Origin: Serratia microhaemolytica
GTDB lineage: Bacteria; Pseudomonadota; Gammaproteobacteria; Enterobacterales; Enterobacteriaceae
DNA length: 47,231 bases
Assembly (NCBI RefSeq): GCF_004011885.1
Contig: NZ_SBEF01000027.1
Span: 1-47,231, forward strand
Direction of reading: 5' to 3'
Of this stretch, positions 15,476 through 23,733 are shown in pieces (the stretch's first letter is position 1; each line of letters opens with the position of its first letter). Position numbers and translations under genes: made by a program. The notes beneath the pieces were generated by a model. The model was given only the letters and a program-made list of their open reading frames with translations, did no database searches and was not told the DNA's origin.

Positions 15476-17728
15476 ATCAGGATCTCAATCGACAGTCTAG
15501 CGCTCGCCTGGTTGTTGGGAATGTTACCACTGCTTTGGTTACCTCGATTACCGACACTGTCGTTATGGTTACTTGGTGGACTATTGCTGGTCGTATTGTG
15601 TTGGCGAGGGTCTCGCTATGGTTGCCAGCTCAGCCAACTATTGGCAGCGCTACTGTTCGGATTTATTTTTGCCACTGGCAGTGCCCAGTGGTTAATGCAC
15701 CAAATTGCTAGCTTGGTGGAAGGGGGCGATAAACAGGTTATTGCTTCGGTAGAAAGCGTCAGATTTGTGGCACAACAGCAGACACTGGTGAAATTTCGTA
15801 TTGAGCAGGTGGATCAGCGTTGGCTAATGCCGGCATTCAGTTTCAGTGCGGTGGCACCGGTGGTGGAAGTGTGTGCTGGCCAGCGCTGGCGAATGAAAGT
15901 CAACTTCCGTCGCCTGCACAGTAGCCTAAATGAAGGAGGATTTGATAGCGAGCGTTGGGCGATGGCTAATCGACAGCCATTGCGTGGCAGTATTCGTTCT
16001 GCTGAACTACTGGATACCAGTTGTGATTTACGTCAGCAGTTTATTCGCCATATTGATGCTCAAATCGAGAAATTAGCACAGCGACCCCTGTTGTTGGCAC
16101 TGGCGTTTGGTGAACGGGGATTGATTGACAAATCGCTTCGCGAGCAGCTAGTAAAAACCGGGATCGCGCACCTGGTTGCGATCTCAGGCTTGCACATTGC
16201 ACTGGCTGCAGCTTTTGCCTGGTGGTTGGCTCGCGCGGTACAGTTTTTTCTCCCAGCACACTATATTGGTTATCGAATGCCATTGTTAATGGGTTGGTGC
16301 GTCGCATTGTGTTACGTCTGGTTAGCAGGTGAACAGCTACCAGCGATGCGAGCGATGATTTCATTGTCGCTCTGGCTGTTGTTGCGGTTAAAAGGTCTCT
16401 GTTGTTCTGCTTGGCAGATTTGGCTGTGGTGTGTCTGTTTATTGTTACTGTTTGAACCGATGTCACTGCTTTCTGACAGTTTTTGGCTTTCGGTATTGGC
16501 TGTGGCGGCACTGATTTTCTGGTTTGAGTGGGCTCCACTACCGCGCCGTTTGCGTGCATCGTGGATTTGGGCACCGTTAGGTTGGCTACACATGCAGTTA
16601 GGGATGACGTTGTTGTTGTTGCCGCTACAGTTTACTCTCTTTCACGGTGTGAGTTGGAGTTCACTGTTAGCGAATCTGTGGGCAGTGCCGATTGTTTCGT
16701 TATTGACAGTACCATTGATTTTATCCTCACTGCTACTCAGTTTTGTACCGTGGCTCAGTGGGTTCGGTTGGCAGTTGGCTGATGTTAGTATTAGCTTGGC
16801 ATTATGGCCACTGGATTGGCTACAGCAGGGGTGGTTACCGCTAGGTCGAGTAGCTTGGTTGTGGAGTCTTGTTGGCTGGTTGTTGGTACTTTGTTTGCGT
16901 TTACGCTGGTGGTATTCACATCCGATCGGTTGTTTCACGTTGTTACTCTGTTGCTGGTTCTGGCGCGAACCGCCGGTCGAGTATCGCTGGCGGGTAGATA
17001 TGCTGGATGTCGGTCATGGCTTGGCAGTGCTTATTGAGCGCGATGGTAAAGGCGTTATCTATGACACCGGCGATCGCTGGCAAAATGGCAGTGCAGCAGA
17101 GCGCTTTATTTTGCCATTTTTACATTGGCGACAAATTTCATTGCAACATATCTTCATTAGCCATAGTCATCAAGATCACATCGGGGGACTGCAACTATTA
17201 TCACGGGCATTTCCACTGGCTCAGATACACAGTCCACTGAGTAATTCAGGCCATCAACCCTGTATCCAAGGGCAACATTGGGTTTGGCAGGGATTAGATT
17301 TTGATATTTTATGGCCGCCCAAGTTGGTCGCTGAGGCCGGTAATGCACATTCTTGTGTGTTACGGATTAATGATGGCAACTTTAGTCTGTTACTCACCGG
17401 TGATATTGAAGCAGAAACCGAAAGAGCATTGTTAAAACAGCGAAAACTACTGCCGACAACGGTGTTGCAGGTTCCCCATCATGGCAGCCGAACCTCATCT
17501 TCAGCGCCTTTTTTAAGAGCTGTAGCACCTAAAGCTGCGGTGGCTTCTGTTGCACGCTATAACCGTTGGCGATTACCAGCAGATAGAGTTGTCAGTTTAT
17601 ATCGTCAAAATAAAATAACTTGGTATGATACTTCACTAATGGGGCAGTTAAGTCTATTTTTCTTTGCGAGCCATTGGGAGATTAAGCGATTGCGTAGTGA
17701 GATCACGGTACGCTGGTGGCATATATGA
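15476..17728 (+). CDS. comEC: ComEC/Rec2-family DNA uptake channel protein
   Basis: This large inner-membrane protein of the ComEC (YcaI) family is the predicted channel for single-stranded DNA import. The DUF4131 N-terminal region is followed by the competence helices (HLVAISGLHIALAAAF) and a C-terminal metallo-beta-lactamase domain (DVGHGLAVLIERDGKGVIYDTG, HSHQDHIGG, LLTGDIEAETE, VPHHGSRTSSS). Homology continues upstream of the first ordinary start (TTG 15512): the codons before it read KIRISIDSLALAWLL, like the E. coli MKI... start. AGGAG (15464-15468) is ideally placed for an ATC codon at 15476, the start given here. From TTG 15512 the protein has 738 aa. The C terminus stops at WWHI, about 15 residues short of E. 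coli, and msbA does not follow. Confidence 0.88.
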   Translation: MRISIDSLALAWLLGMLPLLWLPRLPTLSLWLLGGLLLVVLCWRGSRYGCQLSQLLAALLFGFIFATGSAQWLMHQIASLVEGGDKQVIASVESVRFVAQQQTLVKFRIEQVDQRWLMPAFSFSAVAPVVEVCAGQRWRMKVNFRRLHSSLNEGGFDSERWAMANRQPLRGSIRSAELLDTSCDLRQQFIRHIDAQIEKLAQRPLLLALAFGERGLIDKSLREQLVKTGIAHLVAISGLHIALAAAFAWWLARAVQFFLPAHYIGYRMPLLMGWCVALCYVWLAGEQLPAMRAMISLSLWLLLRLKGLCCSAWQIWLWCVCLLLLFEPMSLLSDSFWLSVLAVAALIFWFEWAPLPRRLRASWIWAPLGWLHMQLGMTLLLLPLQFTLFHGVSWSSLLANLWAVPIVSLLTVPLILSSLLLSFVPWLSGFGWQLADVSISLALWPLDWLQQGWLPLGRVAWLWSLVGWLLVLCLRLRWWYSHPIGCFTLLLCCWFWREPPVEYRWRVDMLDVGHGLAVLIERDGKGVIYDTGDRWQNGSAAERFILPFLHWRQISLQHIFISHSHQDHIGGLQLLSRAFPLAQIHSPLSNSGHQPCIQGQHWVWQGLDFDILWPPKLVAEAGNAHSCVLRINDGNFSLLLTGDIEAETERALLKQRKLLPTTVLQVPHHGSRTSSSAPFLRAVAPKAAVASVARYNRWRLPADRVVSLYRQNKITWYDTSLMGQLSLFFFASHWEIKRLRSEITVRWWHI

Positions 17729-18485
17729 GAAGAGATAAATGGCTTTAATTTTTGATTGATGGCAGGTGAAGCTATTTTAAATCCGAATTTAATCGAAAAT
17801 ATAACACATGACTGATAAATGAAAATCACCGCTGATGTTTTTATCTGTTTTACCAAGAGAAAATATATTGGCAAGTCACAAAAAGACCATTCGATGATAG
17901 AGAAGATCCAGTAACAAGTTAAAGATTATTGCTTACATTACGGGTGCTGTTCTTGAACCGAGCGCCAATAAAGAAGGTGTGGTGAAGCAGACAGCATAAT
18001 GCTAGCCGAGGCTGTTATTGATAGCCAGGCAATCTCTTTACAATACAGTAAGCTGCTGCTGAAGTCGGCAAAGTGTCTGGCGATAGAAAAAGTATTGTTA
18101 GTGTGGTTTATCGGGCTTTTTTGTTAGTTAATGAACGCATTATAAAGCAAATAGCTTGTTTTTATATTATTGATATTTATGGGTCTTTTGTTTCTCTTGC
18201 ACTGTGGCAGCATTATCATCAACACTGCCAACAGCGCTGGGGCAATATAAGAGCATACAAGAAATGCGTGTTACTGGTGTAAAATTAACATGCTCTCTAT
18301 GTTGTCATAAAATAAAACATTTCTGCTGCTGGCGATAACCTGATAGTCATCAGACAGAATGAGAAGCAAGTAAAGGTAACAAACAAAAGTGAGTTACGAG
18401 CAAACAAAACTAGCTATGGTCATTTTTGTTAAAAATATGATTAAAAACAGATTGATGTAAATTTATATGTCATTGAATGCGGGAA
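17729..18485. other. long AT-rich stretch after comEC, no recognised gene
   Basis: msbA and lpxK are normally found here but nothing resembling them remains. Two short open frames abut as TAATG: 17901-17999, ending EPSANKEGVVKQTA, and 17999-18127, 42 codons beginning MLAEAVIDSQAISLQYSK. Neither was recognised. They could be fragments of a decayed gene or chance. Confidence 0.4.
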
Positions 18486-18701
18486 TTAAAAAACCTGTGC
18501 CCAAAGCGACTTAGGAACTTTACCGAGATCAAACAGTTTGCCAGAAACTAACTCTGCACGTCGATGGTCTGCTGCACGATACATATTGCTGATTTCATGA
18601 TCATCAGTCAGTGAATATTGCAGCTTTTCATAGAGTTTTTCTAAACTGTCCAAGTTGGAACACTTACGAAATGTCATAAGATAATCAATGGTGCTTGTCA
18701 T
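18486..18701 (-). CDS. cnu: nucleoid-associated Hha-family protein Cnu (YdgT)
   Basis: This 71-aa Hha/YmoA-family protein has the same length as E. coli Cnu (YdgT). It carries [22 protein letters not shown], then [25 protein letters not shown] and [12 protein letters not shown]. The [21 protein letters not shown] block separates Cnu from Hha. These proteins lack a DNA-binding domain and act by binding H-NS, modulating silencing of horizontally acquired and thermo- or osmo-regulated genes; Cnu was also described as an oriC-binding component. ATG 18701 gives the family start; a longer frame to 18788 is not conserved. No good ribosome binding site is visible. In E. coli it lies between blr and ydgK near rsxA, so this location is rearranged. 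Confidence 0.9.
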   Translation of the reverse strand: MTSTIDYLMTFRKCSNLDSLEKLYEKLQYSLTDDHEISNMYRAADHRRAELVSGKLFDLGKVPKSLWAQVF

Positions 18702-18954
18702 GGTTAAAATATAGCCTACAAAAGATACATGGTTTACAAAAAGCATCCTCTGCATAGCGCTTGCGCCTGTGCAAAGATATGCCATCACGTAAAAAAGAAC
18801 ACGAATAAACTACACATAAGGACAATAAAACAGCCAGTGCGCTAGTCGCTATATGAATGATAATCTCTAGAGTCCATTTCAGCAATATTTCTGACCATAT
18901 AAACTGATAATAAAATCGTTCAAACGGTGTTGATATAACCTCGCCCAGGATCAA
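18685..18954 (-). CDS. possible small membrane protein overlapping the cnu start
   Basis: An 89-codon frame with a TTG start (18954) overlaps the first 17 bases of cnu. A hydrophobic stretch ([25 protein letters not shown], about residues 31-55) could be one or two transmembrane helices, followed by a basic, cysteine-containing tail. There is no ribosome binding site and no family that I recognise. It may be real and translationally coupled to cnu, a remnant, or chance in AT-rich DNA. Confidence 0.25.
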   Translation of the reverse strand: MILGEVISTPFERFYYQFIWSEILLKWTLEIIIHIATSALAVLLSLCVVYSCSFLRDGISLHRRKRYAEDAFCKPCIFCRLYFNHDKHH

Positions 18955-19535
18955 AATAAATAAATTTAATTTAAAAGCAGCAGGTTAGGGTTGTTATGTA
19001 AGCGTTTTTGTAGATATGTGTTCATTTCTGTATGCTGCTATTTAGCATGCTCGCAGTGCCTGTAGTGGCTTTGTTATCCTTATCGCGCTAACTATCTAAT
19101 TATAATGGATGATGTTGAGCACTATTTTCATAGTGCAATATGTTAGGAAAAAATAGCTTTTAGACTATTATTTTTTTGTTTTTGCTAAACTCAGTATTAT
19201 TCAATTGGTTTTCTTGGGTATTGCTTAAAATGTATCGCTTTTTCTGCTGAGATTTGTAATCGGTTAGATTCTGTTTCAGTCGTGGGGATGTGAGTCGTTT
19301 GAACATAGACAGTGTGCAGGCAGTACACCCTACAGACAATGGGCGTAAATGAGGTGTTGTGGCTTAGCGGAGGATAGCGTAGTGACAAAAAAGCTTGTGA
19401 TCGGGGAGAACGGTTAGTGATGTTGGGCTGATGAGCAATGTACCACACCAAGGTGACGAAGAGATGTTCGTAGCAAGGCGCGATGATCAACTTGCAAAGA
19501 GTCTCACACTAGGTGGCGATCCGGTGGTGGGGTTA
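18955..19535. other. AT-rich gap between the cnu region and ybiT
   Basis: About 580 bases hold only short frames that I cannot recognise. A plus-strand frame in phase with ybiT runs from 19431, but its first 50 residues have no counterpart in YbiT. Confidence 0.4.
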
Positions 19536-19544
19536 TGGCATAAT
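19536..19544 (+). promoter_or_regulatory. candidate extended -10 promoter of ybiT
   Basis: TGGCATAAT (TG, one base, then CATAAT) lies 36 bases before the ybiT start. No good -35 is visible, which extended -10 promoters can tolerate. Confidence 0.3.
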
Positions 19545-19580
19545 GCCGCAGAAAATAACATCACTGAAAGAGTAAATCCT

Positions 19581-21173
19581 TTGTTATCAACAAATAATGT
19601 AACAATGCAGTTTGGCAGTAAGCCACTGTTTGAAAATATCTCGGTTAAATTTGGTAGCGGTAATCGTTATGGATTGATTGGTGCTAACGGTTGCGGTAAG
19701 TCAACACTCATGAAAATTCTGGGTGGTGACTTAGTGCCGAGTGCCGGTAATGTCAGCCTTGATCCGAATGAACGGTTGGGGAAACTACGCCAGGATCAAT
19801 TCGCTTTTGAACAGTTTAGCGTATTAGACACCGTGATTATGGGGCATCATCAGTTGTGGCAGGTAAAAGAGCAGCGAGATCGACTGTATGCATTGCCCGA
19901 AATGAGCGAGGAGGATGGTTACCGAGTCGCTGATCTTGAAGTCGCTTATGGTGAAATGGAGGGTTACAGCGCTGAAGCACGTGCGGGTGAATTGTTGATC
20001 GGCGTAGGGATCCCGGTTGAGCAACATTACGGCTTGATGAGCGAGATCGCGCCCGGTTTTAAGTTACGGGTGCTGTTGGCACAAGCGCTGTTCTCGGAGC
20101 CAGATATTCTGTTGCTTGATGAGCCAACCAATAACTTGGATATTGATACCATCCGCTGGTTGGAACAGGTACTCAACGAACGTAACAGCACCATGATTAT
20201 CATCTCGCATGATCGTCACTTTCTGAATATGGTCTGTACCCACATGGCTGATTTAGACTACGGCGAATTGCGTATCTATCCAGGCAATTACGATGAGTAT
20301 ATGACTGCGGCGACCCAGGCGCGTGAGCGTCTGCTAGCGGATAATGCCAAGAAAAAAGCACAAATTAGTGAGCTACAGTCATTTGTCAGCCGCTTCAGTG
20401 CTAATGCTTCGAAATCTAAACAAGCGACCTCTCGCGCACGCCAGATTGAAAAAATCCAGTTGGAAGAAGTTAAAGCATCGAGTCGACAGAATCCGTTTAT
20501 CCGTTTTGAGCAGAATAAAAAACTGTTCCGTAATGCGCTGGAAGTTGAAGCACTCAGCAAAGGTTTCGATGGACATCTGTTGTTCCGTCAACTCAACCTG
20601 ATGCTTGAGGTGGGCGAAAAAGTCGCCATTTTAGGTACCAATGGTATCGGTAAGTCCACGTTATTGAAGACATTGATCGGTGAACTTAACGCCGACTCAG
20701 GCAGCGTAAAGTGGTCGGAGAATGCCAATATTGGCTACTATGCCCAAGATCATGAATATGAGTTCGATGATACGCTGACGGTATTTGAATGGATGAGTCA
20801 GTGGAAGCAGGAGAGAGATGATGAACAGGCTGTACGTAGTGTACTCGGACGGCTGCTGTTTAGTCAGGATGATATCAAGAAGCGTGTCAAGGTGTTATCG
20901 GGTGGTGAAAAGGGGCGGATGCTGTTTGGTAAACTGATGATGCAACGGCCGAATATTCTGATTATGGATGAGCCGACCAACCATATGGATATGGAATCGA
21001 TTGAATCACTGAATATGGCTTTGGAACTGTATGAGGGCACGTTGATTTTTGTTTCACATGATCGCCAGTTTGTCAGTTCACTGGCAACGCGTGTTCTCGA
21101 AATGACACCAAGTAAAATAATCGACTTTACTGGCAGTTATGAGGATTACCTGCGTAGCAAGGGCATTGTTTAA
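19581..21173 (+). CDS. ybiT: ABC-F family ATPase YbiT
   Basis: This 530-aa soluble protein with two ABC domains and no membrane segment belongs to the ABC-F group, ribosome-associated translation factors. Walker A motifs are GANGCGKS (residues 34-41) and GTNGIGKS (352-359). The Walker B/D-loop motifs [11 protein letters not shown] and [11 protein letters not shown] are present, separated by the linker region ([20 protein letters not shown]). The start is set at TTG 19581, which gives the exact E. coli length and the conserved [27 protein letters not shown] precedes it. The gene ends in a 16-bp tandem duplication and is followed by a strong terminator. Confidence 0.92.
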   Translation: MLSTNNVTMQFGSKPLFENISVKFGSGNRYGLIGANGCGKSTLMKILGGDLVPSAGNVSLDPNERLGKLRQDQFAFEQFSVLDTVIMGHHQLWQVKEQRDRLYALPEMSEEDGYRVADLEVAYGEMEGYSAEARAGELLIGVGIPVEQHYGLMSEIAPGFKLRVLLAQALFSEPDILLLDEPTNNLDIDTIRWLEQVLNERNSTMIIISHDRHFLNMVCTHMADLDYGELRIYPGNYDEYMTAATQARERLLADNAKKKAQISELQSFVSRFSANASKSKQATSRARQIEKIQLEEVKASSRQNPFIRFEQNKKLFRNALEVEALSKGFDGHLLFRQLNLMLEVGEKVAILGTNGIGKSTLLKTLIGELNADSGSVKWSENANIGYYAQDHEYEFDDTLTVFEWMSQWKQERDDEQAVRSVLGRLLFSQDDIKKRVKVLSGGEKGRMLFGKLMMQRPNILIMDEPTNHMDMESIESLNMALELYEGTLIFVSHDRQFVSSLATRVLEMTPSKIIDFTGSYEDYLRSKGIV

Positions 21174-21190
21174 TAAGGGCATTGTCTAAT
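21159..21190 (+). repeat. 16-bp tandem duplication across the ybiT stop codon
   Basis: AAGGGCATTGTTTAAT (21159-21174) is immediately repeated as AAGGGCATTGTCTAAT (21175-21190) with one mismatch. The first copy contains the last codons and the stop of ybiT, so the protein is unaffected. It looks like a recent slippage duplication. Confidence 0.85.
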
Positions 21191-21223
21191 AGAACGGTTT
21201 GTACAACCATAGCGGTTGACAGC

Positions 21224-21251
21224 AAACAGGGCATTCAGGTATGCCCTGTTT
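21224..21251. terminator. intrinsic terminator between ybiT and moeB
   Basis: AAACAGGGCAT (21224-21234) pairs perfectly with ATGCCCTGTTT (21241-21251) around a 6-base loop. The T-rich arm follows on the plus strand, 50 bases past ybiT. moeB is convergent and ends at 21319, so the hairpin probably serves both directions. Confidence 0.8.
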
Positions 21252-21318
21252 GTTAGTCGGTTTTATCACTCAGTAAAGTGGCAGATGCATTCTGCGAATA
21301 GCAGAAGCGGTCGATAGG

Positions 21319-22089
21319 TTACAACGCTGAGCTAGCGCTTTCGCAACAGACTTCACATCCACGGTTTTTCGGCAATTTGATGGTACGAAACTGCATATTC
21401 ATGGCATCAAATATCAATAATTTACTCAGTAGCGGTTGACCATAATCGGTAACTAGTTTGATTGCTTCAATGGCTTGTAGGTTGCCGATCACTCCCACCA
21501 GTGGTGCCATAACGCCGGCCTCAACACAGCTCAGTACATTGTCGCCAAACAGGCGGCTAAGGCAACGGTAGCAAGGCTCATCCTGCTGATAGGTAAAGAC
21601 ACTCAATTGCCCCTCCATGCGGATGGCTGCACCAGAAACCAGCGGTTTGCGTAACTGGTAGCAGAGACGGTTGAGTAAGTTACGTGTTTCAACATTATCG
21701 GTGCAATCGAGTACCACATTGCAAGCAGCAATTTGCTCCCTCATCTCAGATTCGGAGAGTTGTTTTGCAATGGTGTCGATTACAATATGGGGATTGATCG
21801 CGTGGAGTGCAGCGCGCGCTGAGATCACTTTATCGCTACCGATATCAACATCATGATGCAATATTTGCCGCTGTAAGTTAGAGAGCGTAACGGTATCAAA
21901 ATCGACCAATGTCAGATGTCCTACGCCAGCAGCGGCTAAATAGGGAGCCGCTGCACAGCCTAATCCTCCCAGCCCGACAATCAGTAGCCGTGCTGCCTTG
22001 AGCCGCTCCTGTTTTTCAAAGTCGAAACCACGCAGCACAATTTGGCGGTTGTAACGTAGTGCTTCTGCATCGCTCAACGCTGGCAACAT
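21319..22089 (-). CDS. moeB: molybdopterin-synthase adenylyltransferase MoeB
   Basis: This 256-aa E1-like enzyme adenylates the C-terminal glycine of MoaD, activating it for sulfur transfer in molybdopterin synthesis. The nucleotide-binding GLGGLG lies at residues 39-44, NLQRQILH near 71-78, and zinc cysteines are at 173/176 (CYRC) and 245/248 (CEVC). E. coli MoeB has 249 aa. It begins 2 bases after the moeA stop; its GAGGAG Shine-Dalgarno lies in the end of moeA. The cofactor made through this step is needed by the reductases at the left end of the window. Confidence 0.96.
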   Translation of the reverse strand: MLPALSDAEALRYNRQIVLRGFDFEKQERLKAARLLIVGLGGLGCAAAPYLAAAGVGHLTLVDFDTVTLSNLQRQILHHDVDIGSDKVISARAALHAINPHIVIDTIAKQLSESEMREQIAACNVVLDCTDNVETRNLLNRLCYQLRKPLVSGAAIRMEGQLSVFTYQQDEPCYRCLSRLFGDNVLSCVEAGVMAPLVGVIGNLQAIEAIKLVTDYGQPLLSKLLIFDAMNMQFRTIKLPKNRGCEVCCESASSAL

Positions 22090-22091
22090 GG

Positions 22092-23330
22092 TTAGCTCCT
22101 CAGCAGGTTATTGAACGGCTCAATAGTGACCGTTTCGCCAGCGGCAACCGCACCTCGCTCACGCTCAAGCACGATAAAGCAGTTTCCTTGGCTGTAGGAG
22201 CTAAATATGTGTGAACCTTGGTGGCCTGTAGAAGTCACTTCTAACTCGCCCGCCGCATTGTGGCGGAAGATGCCGCGCTGGAAATCGAGGCGGCCTGGTG
22301 TTTTCTTCAGTGCGGTCAAACTGCGTGCAGTAAGACGCATCGGGGGTTGCCAATGGCTATGGCCGGCTAGCTTTGCCAATAGCGGTTGAACTAACTGGTA
22401 GAAGGTGAGCGTTGCCGAGACTGGGTTTCCCGGTAGTCCACAGAACCAGGCATGTTGCAGTTTACCAAAAGCAAACGGTTTGCCTGGTTTGATCGCCAGT
22501 TTCCAGAAACTGACTTGACCCAGTTCATCTAACATCTGTTTGGTATAATCCGCTTCCCCGACTGAGACACCACCGCTGCTGATCACTACATCAGCTTCAT
22601 TGTCGGCACGGAGAAATGCTGCACGCAGTGTGGCGGGATCGTCAGGAATAATCCCCAGATCGATAATACGGCAGCCCAGTTGTTGCAGCATTAAGCGCAC
22701 ATTAAAGCGGTTTGTGTCATAAATCTGTCCGGGTTGTAATGGCTGCCCGATTGATTGCAGTTCATCACCGGTTGAGAACAGTGCCACGGTGAGTGGCTGT
22801 AGCACTTGCACTTCAGCAATACCGAGTGAGGCTAACAGCGGTAGTTCAGCCGGGCCGAGTTTGACGCCAGCAGCCAGTACACTGCTGCCTAGCTGGATAT
22901 CTTCACCAGCTAGGCGAATATTTTCTCCGACAACTGCTGGGCGGGTAAAACGGATACCTGATGCGGTAACTTCGGCAAGCTCCTGCATGATAACGGCATC
23001 CGCCCCAGCTGGAATAGGCGCGCCGGTCATGATACGGATGCAGCTATTGGCTGGCCATTCACCGTCAAAGGGGGATCCGGCAAAAGCTTTACCCGCAATT
23101 GGCAGAGGTTTGTTGTCTGCCAATTCTGCGACACGCACGGCGTAGCCATCCATCGCAGAGTTAGCAAAAGGGGGAACATTGAGTGGTGAGATGACCGGTA
23201 ATGCGGTAATGCGCCCACTCGCACATGCTAGCGCAACAGTTTCACTCTGTTGCAGCGGTGTAATTTGCGCCATCATTTTTTCTAGCGCCTGCTCAAGTGT
23301 GATAAGCCCAGAACTATCGCTATGATCCAT
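22092..23330 (-). CDS. moeA: molybdopterin molybdenumtransferase MoeA
   Basis: This 412-aa enzyme inserts molybdate into adenylylated molybdopterin. Conserved blocks are [84 protein letters not shown] and [13 protein letters not shown]. The start is ATG 23330 with GAGG 9 bases upstream; an in-frame ATG at 23348 lacks that support and has no counterpart in relatives. moeA-moeB form an operon as in E. coli. Confidence 0.96.
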   Translation of the reverse strand: MDHSDSSGLITLEQALEKMMAQITPLQQSETVALACASGRITALPVISPLNVPPFANSAMDGYAVRVAELADNKPLPIAGKAFAGSPFDGEWPANSCIRIMTGAPIPAGADAVIMQELAEVTASGIRFTRPAVVGENIRLAGEDIQLGSSVLAAGVKLGPAELPLLASLGIAEVQVLQPLTVALFSTGDELQSIGQPLQPGQIYDTNRFNVRLMLQQLGCRIIDLGIIPDDPATLRAAFLRADNEADVVISSGGVSVGEADYTKQMLDELGQVSFWKLAIKPGKPFAFGKLQHAWFCGLPGNPVSATLTFYQLVQPLLAKLAGHSHWQPPMRLTARSLTALKKTPGRLDFQRGIFRHNAAGELEVTSTGHQGSHIFSSYSQGNCFIVLERERGAVAAGETVTIEPFNNLLRS

Positions 23331-23733
23331 AAAACAAGCCCTCATCATCAGTGTCCGTTAAACAGTGCAACAAATTGGCGTTATTATGGCAGATAAGCAC
23401 AGCTTAGAGAATCCAGAGTGCAGTTTGCTCCAGAGGGCTGACAGTGAATTGACGATAGTGTCTGCCGGTGATTGTTATACGATTAAAGATCGAAACTGCA
23501 CAAAATGTTATAAACAAGATACCTTTAATGCTTTCTTGGATACTTTATGCTTTACACCGTGTTACAGGCTAAATATAGTCTCAACAGATCAGATAATTGC
23601 TGTCCAGATAGTGGCAGAGCAGATAAAAGTAACCGCTCTTCTAAATCAGATTGTGAACACAATGAGTGTGCAGAAGGTTTCAGCATGTTGAGATGTTATT
23701 CAGTGCGATAACGGGCGGGGTTCAGGAGAGAAT
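23331..23733. other. moeA-gsiA intergenic region lacking iaaA
   Basis: In E. coli the isoaspartyl peptidase gene iaaA sits between divergent moeA and gsiA. Here about 400 bases remain and no IaaA motif (AIHGGAG, TVGAVALD) can be read. A 108-codon plus-strand frame (23365-23691) is cysteine-rich, has no good start, and resembles nothing I know. Confidence 0.5.

Noticed and set aside
16041..16574. 177-codon minus-strand frame within comEC
   Set aside because: It is opposite the conserved comEC competence domain, with composition typical of antisense to hydrophobic codons; not a gene.
17729..19430. tRNA, sRNA or insertion sequence in the long AT-rich gaps
   Set aside because: I searched by eye for TpsiC-loop motifs, paired terminal repeats and transposase motifs and found none that is convincing.
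19431..19580. 50-residue N-terminal extension of YbiT
   Set aside because: Family members start at the equivalent of TTG 19581, which gives exactly 530 aa; the extension overlaps the likely promoter.
23365..23691. 108-codon frame between moeA and gsiA as an iaaA remnant
   Set aside because: None of the IaaA motifs is readable in it or in other frames, and it has no plausible ribosome binding site.
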